From: Parvimonas micra
Lineage (GTDB): Bacteria; Bacillota; Clostridia; Tissierellales; Peptoniphilaceae
Direction: 5' to 3'
DNA length: 64,000 nucleotides
NCBI RefSeq assembly: GCF_900637905.1
Contig: NZ_LR134472.1
Coordinates: forward strand, 124,001 to 188,000
In this document: piece after piece, positions 63,919 to 64,000 of the stretch
Layout: each line of letters opens with the position of its first letter
Numbering within the stretch: the first letter of the stretch is position 1
Notes under the pieces: generated by a model
What the model saw: only the letters and a program-made list of their open reading frames with translations
The model's database searches: none
Told to the model about the DNA's origin: nothing
Position numbers and translations under genes: made by a program

Positions 63919-64000
63919 TCTGATTTCTCCTTACCAGTGAAAATTTTATAAATAGAGTCTTCAAAACTACATTCTCTAAAATTAATCTCTATATTTGTGT
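63915..64000 (-). CDS. ABC transporter ATP-binding protein of exporter 2, C-terminal end only
   Basis: The last 27 codons end in the TGA at 63915-63917, overlapping the next ATG by four bases. The reading CSFEDSIYKIFTGKEKSE matches in position the end of the first exporter's ATPase (KSFEDVVFDIFSEGKKED). The catalytic part lies beyond the right edge. Confidence 0.8.
   Translation of the reverse strand, partial: TNIEINFRECSFEDSIYKIFTGKEKSE

Noticed and set aside
1-64000. CRISPR arrays, tRNA or rRNA genes, prophage or plasmid replication genes
   Set aside because: No regularly spaced direct repeats, no cloverleaf-like GC-rich islands and no phage structural or integrase genes were seen in this window.

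Overview
The window is a low-GC (roughly 28% by eye) Gram-positive chromosome segment, with nearly all genes on the minus strand. Strong AGGAGG ribosome-binding sites, the S10 operon order, CIRCE/HrcA control, a T-box on leuS, SepF/YlmH and a sortase-anchored surface protein all point to a Firmicute. The overall flavour (anaerobe with PepC/PepF-type peptidases, an orphan flavodoxin and a 28%-GC coding style) suggests a Parvimonas/Peptoniphilaceae-like organism. That genus assignment is inference only; no 16S gene is present.

Layout, left to right. 1-6660: the S10-spc ribosomal protein operon, read right to left from rpsJ to the first codons of rpsN, with a consensus promoter and a leader holding an attenuator-like hairpin. 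6763-9102: a large repetitive cell-wall surface protein with an LPKTS sorting signal. 9419-11702: rmuC and a membrane-anchored polysaccharide deacetylase. 12019-13449: purB, one of the few plus-strand genes. 13490-16653: two peptidases, an M3 oligoendopeptidase and PepC. 16881-19397: an ABC-2 exporter (ATPase plus two permeases). 19669-20160: a small membrane protein followed by a GC-rich palindrome cluster. 20183-26330: proteostasis operon tig-clpP-clpX-lon-engB. 26520-27248: a lipoprotein. 27430-30900: hrcA-grpE-dnaK with CIRCE. 31186: flavodoxin. 31682-34783: a tight five-gene operon (patatin, metallophosphoesterase, CYTH, small membrane protein, HAD phosphatase). 35140: a small membrane protein with a distinctive N-terminal segment. 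35823-38501: leuS with its T-box leader. 38506-42416: MATE pump, Hsp33, GrpB-like protein, cold-shock protein and thymidine kinase. 42419-51317: an envelope/nucleotide/division cluster (GNAT-cyclophilin fusion, rluD, ung, lspA, ylmH, sepF, yggS, HlyD-like protein, purA, two PAP2 phosphatases). 51450-52717: an anchored OB-fold protein and a glutaredoxin. 52843-61093: rsmA-rnmV-tatD-metG-mtaB-rsmE-prmA-dnaJ. 61215-62279: an IS30-family insertion sequence. 62351-64000: a second ABC-2 exporter, paralogous to the first, cut by the window edge.

Most of this is core genome. The points most worth a second look are: the GNAT-cyclophilin open frame that contains its own internal ribosome-binding site; the five-gene patatin/CYTH/phosphoesterase operon; the dnaK-dnaJ split that joins dnaJ-prmA-rsmE-mtaB to the metG cluster; the IS30 leader hairpin that pairs with its own start codon; the S10 leader attenuator; and the higher-order repeat of the surface protein. 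I found no rRNA, tRNA, CRISPR array, prophage or recognisable defence system. I do not see clear evidence of a wholly new system; the five-gene operon is the best candidate, and its function is unknown.
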